Assembly: GCF_900115905.1 (NCBI RefSeq) | Contig: NZ_FOYD01000001.1 | Coordinates: forward strand, 434,001-498,000 | Reading direction: 5' to 3' | Length of the DNA stretch: 64,000 bases | Source of the DNA: Halopseudomonas formosensis | GTDB taxonomy: Bacteria; Pseudomonadota; Gammaproteobacteria; Pseudomonadales; Pseudomonadaceae | In this document: one piece after another, positions 1 to 10,478 of the stretch | Layout: each line of letters starts with the position of its first letter | Numbering within the stretch: the first letter of the stretch is position 1 | Made by a program: the position numbers and the translations under genes | Notes under the pieces: model-generated | Seen by the model: only the letters and a program-made list of their open reading frames with translations | Told to the model about the DNA's origin: nothing | Databases searched by the model: none

Positions 1-483
1 ACCCTGCACGAGGTCGTGGCGGGCGAGCGTGACCAGCTGATGGCGGACATCACCGCCGACCTCAACCGGGTTGCCAGTCGCGAGATGGGCATCGAGGTGC
101 TGGACGTGCGGGTCAAGGCCATCGATCTGCCGCGGGAAGTCAACCGCAGCGTGTTCGAGCGCATGAGCTCGGAGCGTGAGCGTGAGGCACGTGAACACCG
201 CGCCAAGGGCCGCGAGCTGGCTGAAGGTATCCGCGCCGACGCCGACCGTCAGCAGCGGGTGATCCTGGCCGAGGCCTTCCGCGAAGCCGAGGAGATCCGC
301 GGTCAGGGTGATGCCGAGGCGGCATCCATCTACGCGGCGGCCTACAACAAGGATCCGGAGTTCTACTCCTTCTACCGCAGCCTGCAGGCTTATCGGGAAA
401 GCTTCTCCAGCAAGTCCGACGTGCTGGTGCTGGATCCGGACAGCGAGTTCTTCCGGTTCTTCCAGGGGGCGCAGCGGCCCTGA
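1..483 (+). CDS. hflC: HflC, membrane protease modulator (3' part only)
   Basis: The reading frame is open from the first base, so the gene starts upstream of the window and only about the last 160 residues are here. HflC is an inner-membrane SPFH/band-7 protein that pairs with HflK and modulates the FtsH protease from the periplasmic side. Visible are the end of the SPFH domain (VKAIDLPREVNRSVFERM), the long charged helix rich in Glu, Arg and Ala (SSEREREAREHRAKGRE), and the typical tail with FYRSLQAYRESF. DUF2065, hisZ and purA follow it, as in P. aeruginosa. The fragment is intact to its stop. Confidence 0.95.
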   Translation, partial: TLHEVVAGERDQLMADITADLNRVASREMGIEVLDVRVKAIDLPREVNRSVFERMSSEREREAREHRAKGRELAEGIRADADRQQRVILAEAFREAEEIRGQGDAEAASIYAAAYNKDPEFYSFYRSLQAYRESFSSKSDVLVLDPDSEFFRFFQGAQRP

Positions 484-491
484 TCGGAAAC

Positions 492-524
492 TGGCCACAC
501 TTGTCCGCCGGGCAGGTGTGGCCA
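492..524 (+). terminator. Strong hairpin after hflC
   Basis: A near-perfect stem of 12 pairs (TGGCCACACTTG at 492-503 with its complement ending at 524, one G-T pair) closes a 9-base loop just after the hflC stop. No T tract follows, so it may end hflK/hflC transcription inefficiently or protect the mRNA 3' end. Confidence 0.5.
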
Positions 525-534
525 CCTCAAAACA

Positions 535-543
535 TGCTACAAT
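535..543 (+). promoter_or_regulatory. Extended -10 promoter candidate upstream of DUF2065/hisZ/purA
   Basis: TGCTACAAT is an extended -10 element (TGn plus TACAAT). No good -35 hexamer lies 17-18 bases upstream. The start point would fall near 550, at the first base of the hairpin at 550-571. Confidence 0.35.
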
Positions 544-549
544 CGCGCA

Positions 550-571
550 GCCGGGCCCTCCCGGCTTTTTT
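550..571 (+). terminator. Rho-independent terminator
   Basis: A 6-bp perfect GC stem (GCCGGG / CCCGGC) with a 4-base loop is followed at once by six T residues (566-571). This is a classical intrinsic terminator placed between hflC and the DUF2065-hisZ-purA group. Confidence 0.7.
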
Positions 572-605
572 GTGACCGGTGGTTCCGGGATAGAGGTATG
601 AGCCG

Positions 606-791
606 ATGTGGCAGAGTCTGGCGACGGCGCTGTGTCTGGTGCTGGTGATCGAAGGTCTGATGCCGTTTCTTGCCCCCGCGACCTGGAAGCGCATGCTGGC
701 AGCTGTGAGCCTCATGGGAGAGCGTCAGCTGCGTGTGGCCGGCCTGTTGTGCATGCTGACGGGTACGGCCTGTCTGTACCTGATCCGCTAA
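606..791 (+). CDS. DUF2065 (YjeT-type) small membrane protein
   Basis: A 61-residue protein made of two hydrophobic segments (about residues 4-23 and 43-59) separated by a short basic stretch with WKRML and GERQLR. It matches the DUF2065/YjeT family, whose members sit between hflC and purA or hisZ in many gammaproteobacteria. It is a predicted inner-membrane protein of unknown function. The position between hflC and hisZ is the conserved Pseudomonas arrangement (PA4940 region in PAO1). A purine-rich stretch (AGAGG near 591) lies upstream of the ATG. Confidence 0.85.
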   Translation: MWQSLATALCLVLVIEGLMPFLAPATWKRMLAAVSLMGERQLRVAGLLCMLTGTACLYLIR

Positions 792-807
792 CGAAATTAA
801 GGTTCTG

Positions 808-2004
808 ATGATGCCTACTGTTGATCGCTGGCTCTTGCCTGACGGGATCGAGGAAGTGCTGCCCGAGGAGGCGGCGCGTACCGAAGCCGCCCGCCGGCAA
901 CTGCTTGATCTGTTTTCCCGCTGGGGCTATGACCTGGTCATTACCCCGCATATCGAATATCTGGAATCCCTCCTGACCGGCTCCGGTCATGATCTCGACC
1001 TGCAGACCTTCAAGATGACTGACCGTCTGTCCGGCCGCATGCTGGGCCTGCGCGCAGACATCACGCCCCAGGTGGCGCGTATCGACGCCCATACCCTCGG
1101 TGCCGAAGGCCCCAGTCGTCTATGCTATTGCGGCAGTGTCCTGCACACGCTGCCGCGACCGCTGTCCACCTCGCGCAGCCTGATTCAGCTGGGTGCGGAA
1201 CTCTACGGCGACGCCTCCAGCGCCAGCGACATCGAAGTCATCTCGCTGATGCTGGAAACCCTCGCAGCGAGCCGGGTAGAGAATGTGCATCTGGATCTGG
1301 GCCATGTCGGCATCTACCGTGGTCTGGTGCAGGCCGCCGAGCTGGACGAGGCTACCGAGCGGGCGCTGTTCGATGCACTGCAGCGCAAGGCCGGGGATGA
1401 AGTGCGTGAGCTAACCTCCCACATCACCCAGCCGGAGCTGGCGGCCATGCTCAGTGGTCTGGTGGACCTGTCCGGGGATGCGCAGGTGCTGGAGCGCGCC
1501 CATGTCCTGCTCAAGGGTGCACCGGAGAGCATCATGGTCGCCCTGGATGAGCTGTCGGAGATTGCCCGGGTACTGGGGCGGCGCTATCCGCAGGTGCCGC
1601 TGTATTTCGACCTGGCCGAGCTGCGTGGCTATCACTACCACACCGGGGTGACCTTCGCGGCCTTCATACCGGGAACCGGCCAGAGCATCGCCCAGGGCGG
1701 CCGGTACGATGAGATCGGCCGGGACTTCGGCCGGGCGCGCCCGGCGACGGGTTTTTCCACCGACCTGCGCCTGCTGGTGGCATGCGGTGAGATTCAGGCA
1801 GATGGCCGCCGCGATCGCGGCATCTGGGCACCCCATGGCGAGCAGCCGGGGTTGCAGGAGAAGGTGGCAGAGCTGCGGCAGGCGGGCGAGCGGGTGATCG
1901 CGGCGCTGCCGGGGCAGGTGGATGCCGATGCAGCGCAACTGGGATGTGATCGCATACTGCGTTTTGCAAACGACGGCTGGCAGGTTGACGAACTGCAAGT
2001 TTGA
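808..2004 (+). CDS. hisZ: HisZ, ATP phosphoribosyltransferase regulatory subunit
   Basis: HisZ is a histidyl-tRNA-synthetase paralogue with no aminoacylation role. It binds the short-form HisG catalytic subunit and gives it activity and histidine feedback control in the first step of histidine biosynthesis. The 398-residue protein starts with [12 protein letters not shown] and has the class II synthetase core ([14 protein letters not shown] near residue 90, QLGAELYG, and [18 protein letters not shown] near 265). The C-terminal anticodon-binding domain of HisRS is absent, as expected. An ATG at 811 is an equally possible start; AAGG at 799-802 can serve as ribosome site. purA follows 48 bases downstream, the usual Pseudomonas order. 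Confidence 0.95.
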   Translation: MMPTVDRWLLPDGIEEVLPEEAARTEAARRQLLDLFSRWGYDLVITPHIEYLESLLTGSGHDLDLQTFKMTDRLSGRMLGLRADITPQVARIDAHTLGAEGPSRLCYCGSVLHTLPRPLSTSRSLIQLGAELYGDASSASDIEVISLMLETLAASRVENVHLDLGHVGIYRGLVQAAELDEATERALFDALQRKAGDEVRELTSHITQPELAAMLSGLVDLSGDAQVLERAHVLLKGAPESIMVALDELSEIARVLGRRYPQVPLYFDLAELRGYHYHTGVTFAAFIPGTGQSIAQGGRYDEIGRDFGRARPATGFSTDLRLLVACGEIQADGRRDRGIWAPHGEQPGLQEKVAELRQAGERVIAALPGQVDADAAQLGCDRILRFANDGWQVDELQV

Positions 2005-2034
2005 TTTTCTGGCCCCCGGGCCGATTCATATTGA

Positions 2035-3342
<1,308 letters not shown>

Positions 3343-3348
3343 CCCGCT

Positions 3349-3369
3349 GCCGGGCGACTGCCGCCCGGC
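3349..3369 (+). terminator. GC-rich hairpin after purA
   Basis: A perfect 8-bp stem GCCGGGCG / CGCCCGGC with a 5-base loop begins 7 bases after the purA stop. No T tract follows. A second hairpin follows at 3379-3415. Confidence 0.45.
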
Positions 3370-3378
3370 GACCATCAC

Positions 3379-3415
3379 TGCCTGCTCTTTCCCGCACTGC
3401 GCGGGATAGCAGGCA
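3379..3415. repeat. Two-step palindromic hairpin downstream of purA
   Basis: TGCCTGCT at 3379-3386 pairs with AGCAGGCA at 3408-3415, and inside it CCCGC (3391-3395) pairs with GCGGG (3401-3405). With the hairpin at 3349-3369 it forms a double structure between purA and the AraC-type regulator. It could be a bidirectional transcription barrier; there is no T tract. Confidence 0.4.
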
Positions 3416-3498
3416 ATGATGCTCAGCGCTACACTCCCTCTCTTCTGATCCGATAGATTCGATGCTCCCGCGACCCGGGACGCTGGGTTGTCAGAACC

Positions 3499-4509
3499 AT
3501 GCGCAAAGACACCATCTCCGTTCGCCTGTTGCAGGAAGCCCTGCTCGGGTTTACCCGTTCCGGCCAGAGCGCCGAGGCGCTGTTGGCAGAGTTGGGGTTT
3601 GCGCAACTGCCGCTGCATCAGCCTGACGAGCGGATATCGGTGGACCACTACAGTGCAGTCTGGCTACGACTGGCCGCAGCACATGATGACGAGTTCTTCG
3701 GCATGGACCCGCGACCGTTGCGGGTTGGCAGTTTCTCCTTTCTGTGCCGAACAGGCATCAGCCAGCCGACCGTGGGGCAGGCGCTTATCCATATAGTCAA
3801 TTTTCTTGGCTTGATGCTGGAGAATTTCCGCGGACGCCTGATACGCAGCCGCAGTCTTGCCGAGATTGTGCTCGACGAGACGCCGGGGCAGGCGCAACGT
3901 CCGTTTGCCTATTTCACCTACTGGATGATAGTGCATGGACTCGCCTGCTGGCTGGCCGGGCGGCGCATCCCCCTGCTGGCGGTCGAGCTGCGTTGTCCGG
4001 AGCCGGAGTATATTGACGATTATCAGGTAATGTTCTCCGACAATCTGCGCTTCGGCCAATCCTGCACCCGCATCATCTTCGCAGCCGAAGCATTGGATGT
4101 ACCGGTCCGGCGCACTGAGTCGGAGGTGCGTGCATTTCTGGAACAGGCACCAGGCAATATTCTGGTGCGCTACCGGGATGCCAACAGTCTGGTCAGTCAG
4201 ATACGTAATGTTCTGCGTGCCCTGCCTGCTGCCGATTGGCCCACCAGCGAGGCCCTTGCGCAATCACTGTGCATGTCACCATCAACCCTGCGCCGGCGGC
4301 TGCTGGCCGAAGGTGTTCAGTATCAGGGGATCAAGGACAGCCTGCGGGAAGAGCAGGCGACTCGGTGGCTGGCGGAACCGACGATCAGCTACCCTGACAT
4401 CGCCGAGCGGCTCGGCTTTGCCGATGTGAGCTCGTTCTACAAGGCCTTCCGTAAATGGACAGGTACCAATCCGGGGCATTATCGACAGCTGATCCTGGGG
4501 GAGCAGTGA
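3499..4509 (+). CDS. AraC-family transcriptional regulator
   Basis: A 336-residue cytoplasmic DNA-binding protein. The N-terminal two thirds look like the Arabinose_bd-type domain (PF12625) of OruR-like AraC regulators. The C terminus (from about residue 235) has two helix-turn-helix units, including LAQSLCMSPSTLRRRLLAEG and IAERLGFADVSSFYKAFRKWTG, the AraC signature. The ligand is not readable from the sequence. It is the first gene of the accessory block and lies upstream of the sigma-54 activator and qhpF. In Paracoccus the quinohemoprotein amine dehydrogenase operon is controlled by an AraC-type protein (QhpR), so a similar role is possible, but the strong promoters here are of the sigma-54 type. 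Control of the acyl-CoA genes is another option. Confidence 0.85.
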   Translation: MRKDTISVRLLQEALLGFTRSGQSAEALLAELGFAQLPLHQPDERISVDHYSAVWLRLAAAHDDEFFGMDPRPLRVGSFSFLCRTGISQPTVGQALIHIVNFLGLMLENFRGRLIRSRSLAEIVLDETPGQAQRPFAYFTYWMIVHGLACWLAGRRIPLLAVELRCPEPEYIDDYQVMFSDNLRFGQSCTRIIFAAEALDVPVRRTESEVRAFLEQAPGNILVRYRDANSLVSQIRNVLRALPAADWPTSEALAQSLCMSPSTLRRRLLAEGVQYQGIKDSLREEQATRWLAEPTISYPDIAERLGFADVSSFYKAFRKWTGTNPGHYRQLILGEQ

Positions 4510-4853
4510 CGCCGGCCGCCCCGCTGTTGGGATACCTCCCGCTCACCACGCCCGTGTCTCCGTTACCCGCGGTTGCCCCGGGCCGATCCATCTGCTGAAT
4601 ACCTGGCTTGTGTTCCAAAGGTGTCCAGTTGTCCGAGACTTTGTCTTAATATGAAACACCAGTCCGCATGCAGGCGCCTTGCGATACAGCAGCGCCCTGC
4701 ATGATGCAGAGCGTACTGCCCGCCTCGCGGGCGGCCAGCGGAGCTTGCGCCACAGGCTGGCTCGTTTATTGCTGTATCACCTCGAGGGTTGAAATCGGAA
4801 CACCGGCATCCCTCATAGAATAAAAGTCTGCAAACAGACTCGATGGAGGGCCT
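4510..4853. other. Intergenic region with TGTC repeats, possible operator
   Basis: This 344-base gap between two regulator genes holds no convincing ORF. It contains TGTC three times in close order (4622-4625, 4630-4633, 4642-4645), two of them as TTGTC spaced 12 bases apart. An outer inverted pair GGTGT (4620-4624) / ACACC (4656-4660) encloses them. A TAGAAT hexamer at 4816-4821 could be a -10 for the downstream activator gene, though no well-spaced -35 is visible. AraC-type or autoregulatory binding is a guess. Confidence 0.3.
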
Positions 4854-6764
4854 ATGCACCTGAATACAAAGCTCGACCAGGAATTGACGGATATATTCCG
4901 CGCTCGGGAGAGGGCGCTGACGGCCCGGGGATGGTGTGCCAAGGAGTTTACCCTGCGTGAGCCAATTCGCGCTTCCTGGCAGCGCAGCATGGGCTACGGC
5001 CTGCAGCCCGACTCCGAGCCGCCCAGTTCCGAGCCACAGGCGCTCGCTGTTGATGAGCTGTACGAGAGCAATCGCATGTTGCTCGACTGTGCCGAGCCGG
5101 CTCTGCAGCACCTGACTGACCGTCTTGGACACCACGGTAATGACAGCTTGCTGATTCTGGTGAACTCCCAGGCCACAGTGCTGGCGATTGAAGGTGGCGG
5201 CAGCAAGTGGCGGGAACTGCGAGATCTCCAGGAGGGAGCCTGTTGGAGCGAGGCCGTGCGTGGGACCAACGCACTCGGTACTGCGTTGGTGGAAGGGCGA
5301 CCGACAATGATCGGTTACGGCGAGCATTTCCTCGACCGGTTGAGCATCTTCTCCTGTGCCTCCGTGCCGATCCGAGACCCCCAGGGCAAGATCGAGGGTG
5401 TGCTTGACCTGACTCGCCTCGGGCCGACGCTGCAGGCCCAGGACAGCCTTCTGCTGCTGGACATGACCGCCAGCCAGATTGAAAGCCGGTTGTTCATTGC
5501 CTCCTTCGGCCAGCAATATGTCGTGGCCTTCCATCCCCGCCGGCAGTATCTGGATACCGCCTGGCAGGGTCTGCTGGCGCTGGACGGCGACGGCCGGATT
5601 CTGGCCGCCAACCAGCGCGCCTGTGAGTTCTTCGGCATGGAGCGCGCGCAGATGGTCGGCCTCCCCGGTGAGAGTCTGATCACCGGATGGCAGGAACGGT
5701 TCGAACAGGTGCGCCGGGGCATTGCCGGGCATCTGCGTACGCCGCGCGGTGACTTTTTCTTCAAGACCTTGCACCTGCCGGAAGCGGTGTCCGTCCCGGT
5801 GTCGGTGCCCAGCCTGCGAAAGGAGCCGGCTACGCCGACCCTGGAGGGGCTTGCCGGCAACAACAATCCTCGCTATCTGCGTGAGCTGGACATGGCCGCA
5901 CGGGGCCTGCGGCACGGGTTACCTATCCTGTTGCTCGGTGAAACCGGCTCTGGCAAGGAACTGGTGGCGCGCGCGCTGCACAAGGGCAGTGACCGGGCGG
6001 ACAAACCCTTCATTGCGGTGAACTGTGCGGCCATTCCCGAGGGGCTGATCGAGTCTGAGCTCTTCGGCTACCGTGACGGTGCCTTTACCGGTGCCCGGCG
6101 CGGCGGCATGACCGGGCGGCTGCAGCAAGCCCATGGCGGGACGCTGTTCCTCGACGAGGTGGGAGACATGCCGTTGCCGCTGCAGGCGCGTCTGTTGCGA
6201 GTGCTGCAGGAGCGCAAGGTGGCACCACTGGGGGCGGGAGTCGAACAGGACCTGGACATCAATCTGATCTGCGCCACGCACCGGCCGGTCAGAGCGCTGG
6301 TGGCCGAAGGCAGCTTCCGCGAGGATCTCTACTACCGGATAAACGGGATGGCGGTGCATCTGCCGGCGCTGCGTGAGCGCAAGGACATGCGTGAGCTCTG
6401 CCAGACTCTGTTGCGCCGGCTCGGTGCCGGGCAGGTCAGTCTCAACGACGATCTGCTTGGATTGTTCGAGCGTTACCGCTGGCCGGGCAACATTCGTCAG
6501 CTGGAAATGGTGCTGCGTACTCTGCTGGCGGTGCGAGCGCCGGAGGACCGGCAGCTGGGGCTCGACCACCTTCCATCCAGTACCCTGGAAGATCTACTGA
6601 GCGAGGAGGTCTGCGAGCAGGACGGCAACATCCGCGTTCGCGAGCAGGAGATGATCCGTCAGGCGCTGGCCGACCATGAGGGCAACGTCTCTGCGGCGGC
6701 ACGCACCCTGGGTATCAGCCGAGCGACCCTGTACCGAAAACTCAAGCAGGCCGGTGGATGCTGA
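4854..6764 (+). CDS. Sigma-54-dependent activator, AcoR type
   Basis: A 636-residue enhancer-binding protein. The N-terminal part resembles the GAF sensory region of AcoR-like regulators ([13 protein letters not shown], then [20 protein letters not shown]). A PAS-like stretch follows near residues 240-300. The AAA+ domain has Walker A GETGSGKE (about 361-368), the sigma-54 contact loop GAFTGA (about 409-414) and [14 protein letters not shown] Fis-type helix-turn-helix closes it ([20 protein letters not shown]). Its stop overlaps the start of qhpF by 7 bases, so they are translationally coupled. Two strong sigma-54 promoters lie at 12001-12016 and 12270-12285, beside the amine dehydrogenase genes, which makes it their likely activator. 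The inducer is unknown. Confidence 0.9.
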   Translation: MHLNTKLDQELTDIFRARERALTARGWCAKEFTLREPIRASWQRSMGYGLQPDSEPPSSEPQALAVDELYESNRMLLDCAEPALQHLTDRLGHHGNDSLLILVNSQATVLAIEGGGSKWRELRDLQEGACWSEAVRGTNALGTALVEGRPTMIGYGEHFLDRLSIFSCASVPIRDPQGKIEGVLDLTRLGPTLQAQDSLLLLDMTASQIESRLFIASFGQQYVVAFHPRRQYLDTAWQGLLALDGDGRILAANQRACEFFGMERAQMVGLPGESLITGWQERFEQVRRGIAGHLRTPRGDFFFKTLHLPEAVSVPVSVPSLRKEPATPTLEGLAGNNNPRYLRELDMAARGLRHGLPILLLGETGSGKELVARALHKGSDRADKPFIAVNCAAIPEGLIESELFGYRDGAFTGARRGGMTGRLQQAHGGTLFLDEVGDMPLPLQARLLRVLQERKVAPLGAGVEQDLDINLICATHRPVRALVAEGSFREDLYYRINGMAVHLPALRERKDMRELCQTLLRRLGAGQVSLNDDLLGLFERYRWPGNIRQLEMVLRTLLAVRAPEDRQLGLDHLPSSTLEDLLSEEVCEQDGNIRVREQEMIRQALADHEGNVSAAARTLGISRATLYRKLKQAGGC

Positions 6765-8491
6765 TCGGCCTGCTGTCGCGCTTGGTCAGCAGTGAACCGA
6801 GGGACTCGGTAGAGGGCGGGCTGCGCTGGCTGTACAGCTTCGTCCGGCCACAGTTGCGCGCCATTCTCGGACTCATGTTGCTGTCGATAGCGGCTTCCCT
6901 GCTGGTTCTGGCGCAGCCCTGGCTGACAAAAATGTTGATCGACGACAGCCTGCTGGCGGGGAATTTCCCCATGCTCGGAGCAGTAGTCCTGGCCATGATA
7001 GGTGCTACGGTACTGGCGACTGTGCTCTCCGGGGTCAACCGCTACCTGCACACGCGGTTATCCGGGCAGGTGCTGTTTGCCCTGCGCGAGGATCTGTATG
7101 GACACCTGCAGCAGCTGTCACCAAGATTCTTCGGGCGGCGCCGCATCGGTGATCTGCTCAGCCGGCTGGATGGCGACATCGCCGAGATCCAGCGCTTTGC
7201 CATCGATGCGTTGTTTTCCGCCACCTCCAGCATCATAGGTCTGATCGGCGCGGCCATTCTGCTGGCGCTGCTGTCCTGGCAGCTGGCACTGCTGGTGGCT
7301 GTGCTGGTGCCGCTGGAGCTCCTCTGGCTGCGCTGGATGCGGCGCAAGGTAGCAGATGAGACCCGCTCTCTGCGCGAGCGCTCCAGTGACATGTCGTCCT
7401 TCCTGGTGGAAACCCTGCCAGCGATCAAGTTCGTCCAGGCAGCCGGTCGCCAGCGCCATGAGGCCGAGCGCCTGCACGGTCTGGGACAGAATTATCTCGG
7501 GCAGCTGCTGCGATTACAGGTGGTGGAGTTCTTCACCAGTGCCGTTCCCACCATGCTGACCTCCGTCACCCGGGCGCTGGCCTTCATGATCGGCGGCTAC
7601 TGGGTCATCACGGGTACATGGCAGCTCGGCTCGCTGATTGCCTTCGCCACCTACCTGGGTATGGTGGTAGGACCGGCCCAGAGCCTTCTGGGTCTGTATG
7701 TCGCCGTGCAGCGCATGGCGGTCAGCCTGCAGCGGGTGACCGAGCTGCGGGATGAGCAGCCCGATATTGTCACGGCAGCCAAGCCCGTTCCCACCCCGCG
7801 GGCTCCCGCCGAACTGGTGCTGCATGACATCAGTTTCCGCCACCCGGGACGGCAGCAACAGATCATCGATGGCGGCAGAGCTCGTTTCCCCGTGGGCAGC
7901 AAGGTGGTGCTCACCGGACCCTCGGGATCCGGTAAAACCACGCTGATTGATCTGCTGCAGCGTTACTACGATCCGGACCGGGGCCATATCACCTATGGTG
8001 GCGTGGACCTGCGCGAGCTGGACCTGGCCGACTACCGCAAGCGGCTCGCGGTGGTCAGCCAGGACATCGTGCTGTTCCGCGCGTCGCTGGCTGACAATCT
8101 CCGCTACGCTGCGCCGGAGGCGACGGAGGAAGAGGTTGCCGGTGTGGTCCGACTGGCTCGGCTCGAGGAGCTGGTGGCCAGTCTGCCGGAAGGGCTGGAT
8201 ACCCGGCTGGGTGAGCGTGGCCAACAGTTGTCTGGCGGACAGCGGCAACGCATTGCCATCGCCCGAGCACTGCTTCAGCAACCGGACGTGCTGGTGCTGG
8301 ATGAGGCTACTTCAGCGGTGGATGTGCAAACCGAGCAGGCGATCATCAGGGAAATCGACATTCTCTTTGCTACGCGCACCCGCATCATCATCAGTCACCG
8401 GCCCGGCGCCGCCGATGGCGCGGATCTGCACTTCCAGCTGCTGGACGGACAGCTCACGCTGCGCAGCCCCGCCACCGAGGGCGTGGCATGA
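6758..8491 (+). CDS. qhpF: QhpF-like ABC exporter of the amine dehydrogenase gamma subunit
   Basis: A 577-residue half-transporter with an N-terminal six-helix membrane domain (about residues 25-310) fused to an ATPase domain. The ATPase has Walker [10 protein letters not shown] (near 388), signature [15 protein letters not shown] (near 490) and Walker [13 protein letters not shown] (near 510). By itself it resembles lipid or peptide exporters. The call rests on context: it is directly coupled to the QhpE-type protease and the QhpG-type monooxygenase. In Paracoccus, QhpF is needed for quinohemoprotein amine dehydrogenase biogenesis, probably moving the crosslinked gamma subunit to the periplasm. 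The start overlaps the activator gene and the stop overlaps qhpE (ATGA). Confidence 0.85.
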   Translation: MLIGLLSRLVSSEPRDSVEGGLRWLYSFVRPQLRAILGLMLLSIAASLLVLAQPWLTKMLIDDSLLAGNFPMLGAVVLAMIGATVLATVLSGVNRYLHTRLSGQVLFALREDLYGHLQQLSPRFFGRRRIGDLLSRLDGDIAEIQRFAIDALFSATSSIIGLIGAAILLALLSWQLALLVAVLVPLELLWLRWMRRKVADETRSLRERSSDMSSFLVETLPAIKFVQAAGRQRHEAERLHGLGQNYLGQLLRLQVVEFFTSAVPTMLTSVTRALAFMIGGYWVITGTWQLGSLIAFATYLGMVVGPAQSLLGLYVAVQRMAVSLQRVTELRDEQPDIVTAAKPVPTPRAPAELVLHDISFRHPGRQQQIIDGGRARFPVGSKVVLTGPSGSGKTTLIDLLQRYYDPDRGHITYGGVDLRELDLADYRKRLAVVSQDIVLFRASLADNLRYAAPEATEEEVAGVVRLARLEELVASLPEGLDTRLGERGQQLSGGQRQRIAIARALLQQPDVLVLDEATSAVDVQTEQAIIREIDILFATRTRIIISHRPGAADGADLHFQLLDGQLTLRSPATEGVA

Positions 8492-9162
8492 GGGTGGGCA
8501 TCATTGACACCGGTCTTCAGCGCGGTCAATGGCAGCGCCTGCACGGTGGTCAGTCCTTTGTTCTGAGTGACGAGGAGGTTCTACTCCGGCCGCTTGGTCA
8601 GGATCATCTGGGACACGGTACCCTGGTGACGCAGCTGCTGTCGGAGCAGGCCCCGCAAGCGCAGTTGTTGATGGCCCAGGTCTTCGGCGAGCGTCCCGCG
8701 ACTACCGCTGCCCAGGTTGGTGCCGGGCTGGCCTGGTTGCTGGAGCAGGGTGTGAGCCTGATCAACTGCAGCCTGGGGTTGCACGCCGACCGCCCGATGT
8801 TGCGTGAACTATGCCGCCAGGCGGCGGAACAGGGCGTACTGATCTGTGCCTCCAGTCCGGCGATGGGGCAGCCGGTTTATCCGGCGGCCTATAGCGGCGT
8901 GGTAGCGGTAACCGGTGATGCGCGTTGCCAGCCGGGGCAATGGAGCTGGCTGCAGGAGGAGCGTGCCGAATTCGGCGCGCCAGTGGGTAGGGGCGCCGAG
9001 GGCGGCGCGTCCATGGCCTGCGCCCGCTTCAGCGGCATGCTCGCTGCCTTCTGGACAGAGCGCCCGAGCCTGAGTGGGGCTGAGGTTCTGCATTATTTCC
9101 GGCAGCACGCCATTCGTAGCGGGCCGCAGACAAGGGAGCCGCTGTGCGCAGAAAACACATAG
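8488..9162 (+). CDS. qhpE: QhpE-like subtilisin-type protease, gamma-subunit leader peptidase
   Basis: A small 224-residue subtilase with a readable catalytic triad: Asp7 in IIDTGL, His43 in GHGTLV and Ser175 in GGASMA. It has no signal peptide or propeptide, which fits a cytoplasmic enzyme acting on one substrate. QhpE of Paracoccus removes the 28-residue leader of QhpC after QhpD has formed the thioether crosslinks. The QhpC precursor at 15457-15780 has a leader of exactly that length. The gene overlaps qhpF by 4 bases (ATGA) and qhpG by 19 bases, so the three are one translational unit. Confidence 0.9.
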   Translation: MRVGIIDTGLQRGQWQRLHGGQSFVLSDEEVLLRPLGQDHLGHGTLVTQLLSEQAPQAQLLMAQVFGERPATTAAQVGAGLAWLLEQGVSLINCSLGLHADRPMLRELCRQAAEQGVLICASSPAMGQPVYPAAYSGVVAVTGDARCQPGQWSWLQEERAEFGAPVGRGAEGGASMACARFSGMLAAFWTERPSLSGAEVLHYFRQHAIRSGPQTREPLCAENT

Positions 9163-10478
9163 CCATACTGGGCGCCGGCCCGGCGGGGTCGGCAGCGGCG
9201 CTGGGGCTGTTGCGCCTGGGCTACCGGGTCACGGTGATCAGCGACTGGCGTCGTTTCAACGCCATTGAAGGCACCTCCGAGCGGGTCCTGCATGCCCTGC
9301 GCACCGTCGGGCTGCGGCAGGCCAGCGGCACAGCGATCGCCGCCGCACGACGGGAAGTCTACTGGGCGGGTCATCACAGCCTGAGAAACCGCGAGTGGCT
9401 GCTGGACAGGCAGGTCTTCGATCGAGCGTTGCGCGAGGATCTGCGTCGAAGCGGCATAGCCCTGCTGGAAGCACGGGTGCTGACGGTGGATGTGGCCGCC
9501 GACGGTGTCTGCCTGCAGCTTGATGGGGCGGCGAGCCTTGAGGCGGACTTCGTGGTTGATGCTCGCGGGCGGCAGGCACCCCAATCGGGCGAAGCCGTAC
9601 GCGGGCCGGAAACCCTGAGTCTGCTGTGTCGCTGGCGCGGGCTGGAAGGGCCAGCGGCAAGCGCGGCGGAAAGTCTGGTGTCCGGCTGGTGTTGGCTGGC
9701 CCGGTTGCCGGGTGGCGACCAGTACTGGCAATGGACCTTCGACGCCCGCCACCCGCATATGCCCGGCAAGGCCGAGCTGCCTGCCTGGTGTGCGGCCCAG
9801 CGCGGAACCAGCCGCCTGGCGGGAGAGTTCTTTACCGTCGATCCCGGCGAAGCGGTGGAATTGCGCGCACGCAGTTCCACCTGCACCCTGGCTGCCAATC
9901 TGTGCGACGTACGGAGCATCCGCGTAGGCGACGCCGCCATGGCGGTTGATCCACTGTCAGGCAACGGCATTTTCCAGTCGTTGTCGTCTGCATTGCAGGC
10001 GCCGGCGGTGATCAACACCTTGCTGCAGTACCCTGCGGATGCCGAGTTGGCCCAGCGCTTTCACTGCCGGAGGGTGACTGAACTGTTCTATCGATTCGCG
10101 CGACTGGGGCGGGATTTCTATCGGCAGGCCACAGCCGTGCCGGAGCAATCCTTCTGGCAGCAGCGTCAGCAGTGGCCGGACGATCACCCCTCCCATGTCC
10201 CGGTGACACCGGAACAGATCGTCACCGACTGGGCTCCGGTGGTTACCGGCGATCGAATCGGCCGGGCACGGGTGGTCATCACCCCGGATCAGCCGCTGGG
10301 CATCTGGCATCTTAATGGCGTGGAACTGGCGCCCCTGGTCGACGCCTTGCGGGAGACGCCATGGGAACAGGTCATCAGCGGCCTGCCACCGACCCAGCGT
10401 GGCCCGGTGGCGGCCTGGTTGCAAAACGTGGGATTCGGGCCGGATACCGCAGCATCCGGCCACGCCCTCACACCTTGA
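9144..10478 (+). CDS. qhpG: QhpG-like FAD-dependent monooxygenase
   Basis: A 444-residue flavoprotein of the tryptophan-halogenase/para-hydroxybenzoate-hydroxylase fold. The N-terminal dinucleotide motif is AILGAGPAGSAAALGL, and the second FAD motif is VGDAAMAVDPLSGNGI near residue 260. In the Paracoccus system QhpG dihydroxylates the tryptophan of the crosslinked QhpC, the step towards cysteine tryptophylquinone. The start is a GTG inside the end of qhpE. Its last 11 bases overlap the end of the convergent aldehyde dehydrogenase gene. A generic monooxygenase role cannot be excluded from sequence alone, but the qhpF-qhpE context makes QhpG the best call. Confidence 0.87.
   Translation: MRRKHIAILGAGPAGSAAALGLLRLGYRVTVISDWRRFNAIEGTSERVLHALRTVGLRQASGTAIAAARREVYWAGHHSLRNREWLLDRQVFDRALREDLRRSGIALLEARVLTVDVAADGVCLQLDGAASLEADFVVDARGRQAPQSGEAVRGPETLSLLCRWRGLEGPAASAAESLVSGWCWLARLPGGDQYWQWTFDARHPHMPGKAELPAWCAAQRGTSRLAGEFFTVDPGEAVELRARSSTCTLAANLCDVRSIRVGDAAMAVDPLSGNGIFQSLSSALQAPAVINTLLQYPADAELAQRFHCRRVTELFYRFARLGRDFYRQATAVPEQSFWQQRQQWPDDHPSHVPVTPEQIVTDWAPVVTGDRIGRARVVITPDQPLGIWHLNGVELAPLVDALRETPWEQVISGLPPTQRGPVAAWLQNVGFGPDTAASGHALTP

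Noticed and set aside
6758-8491. Lipid A exporter MsbA as identity of the ABC protein
   Set aside because: Sequence features alone would allow it, but overlap with the QhpE and QhpG genes makes the amine dehydrogenase exporter far more likely.
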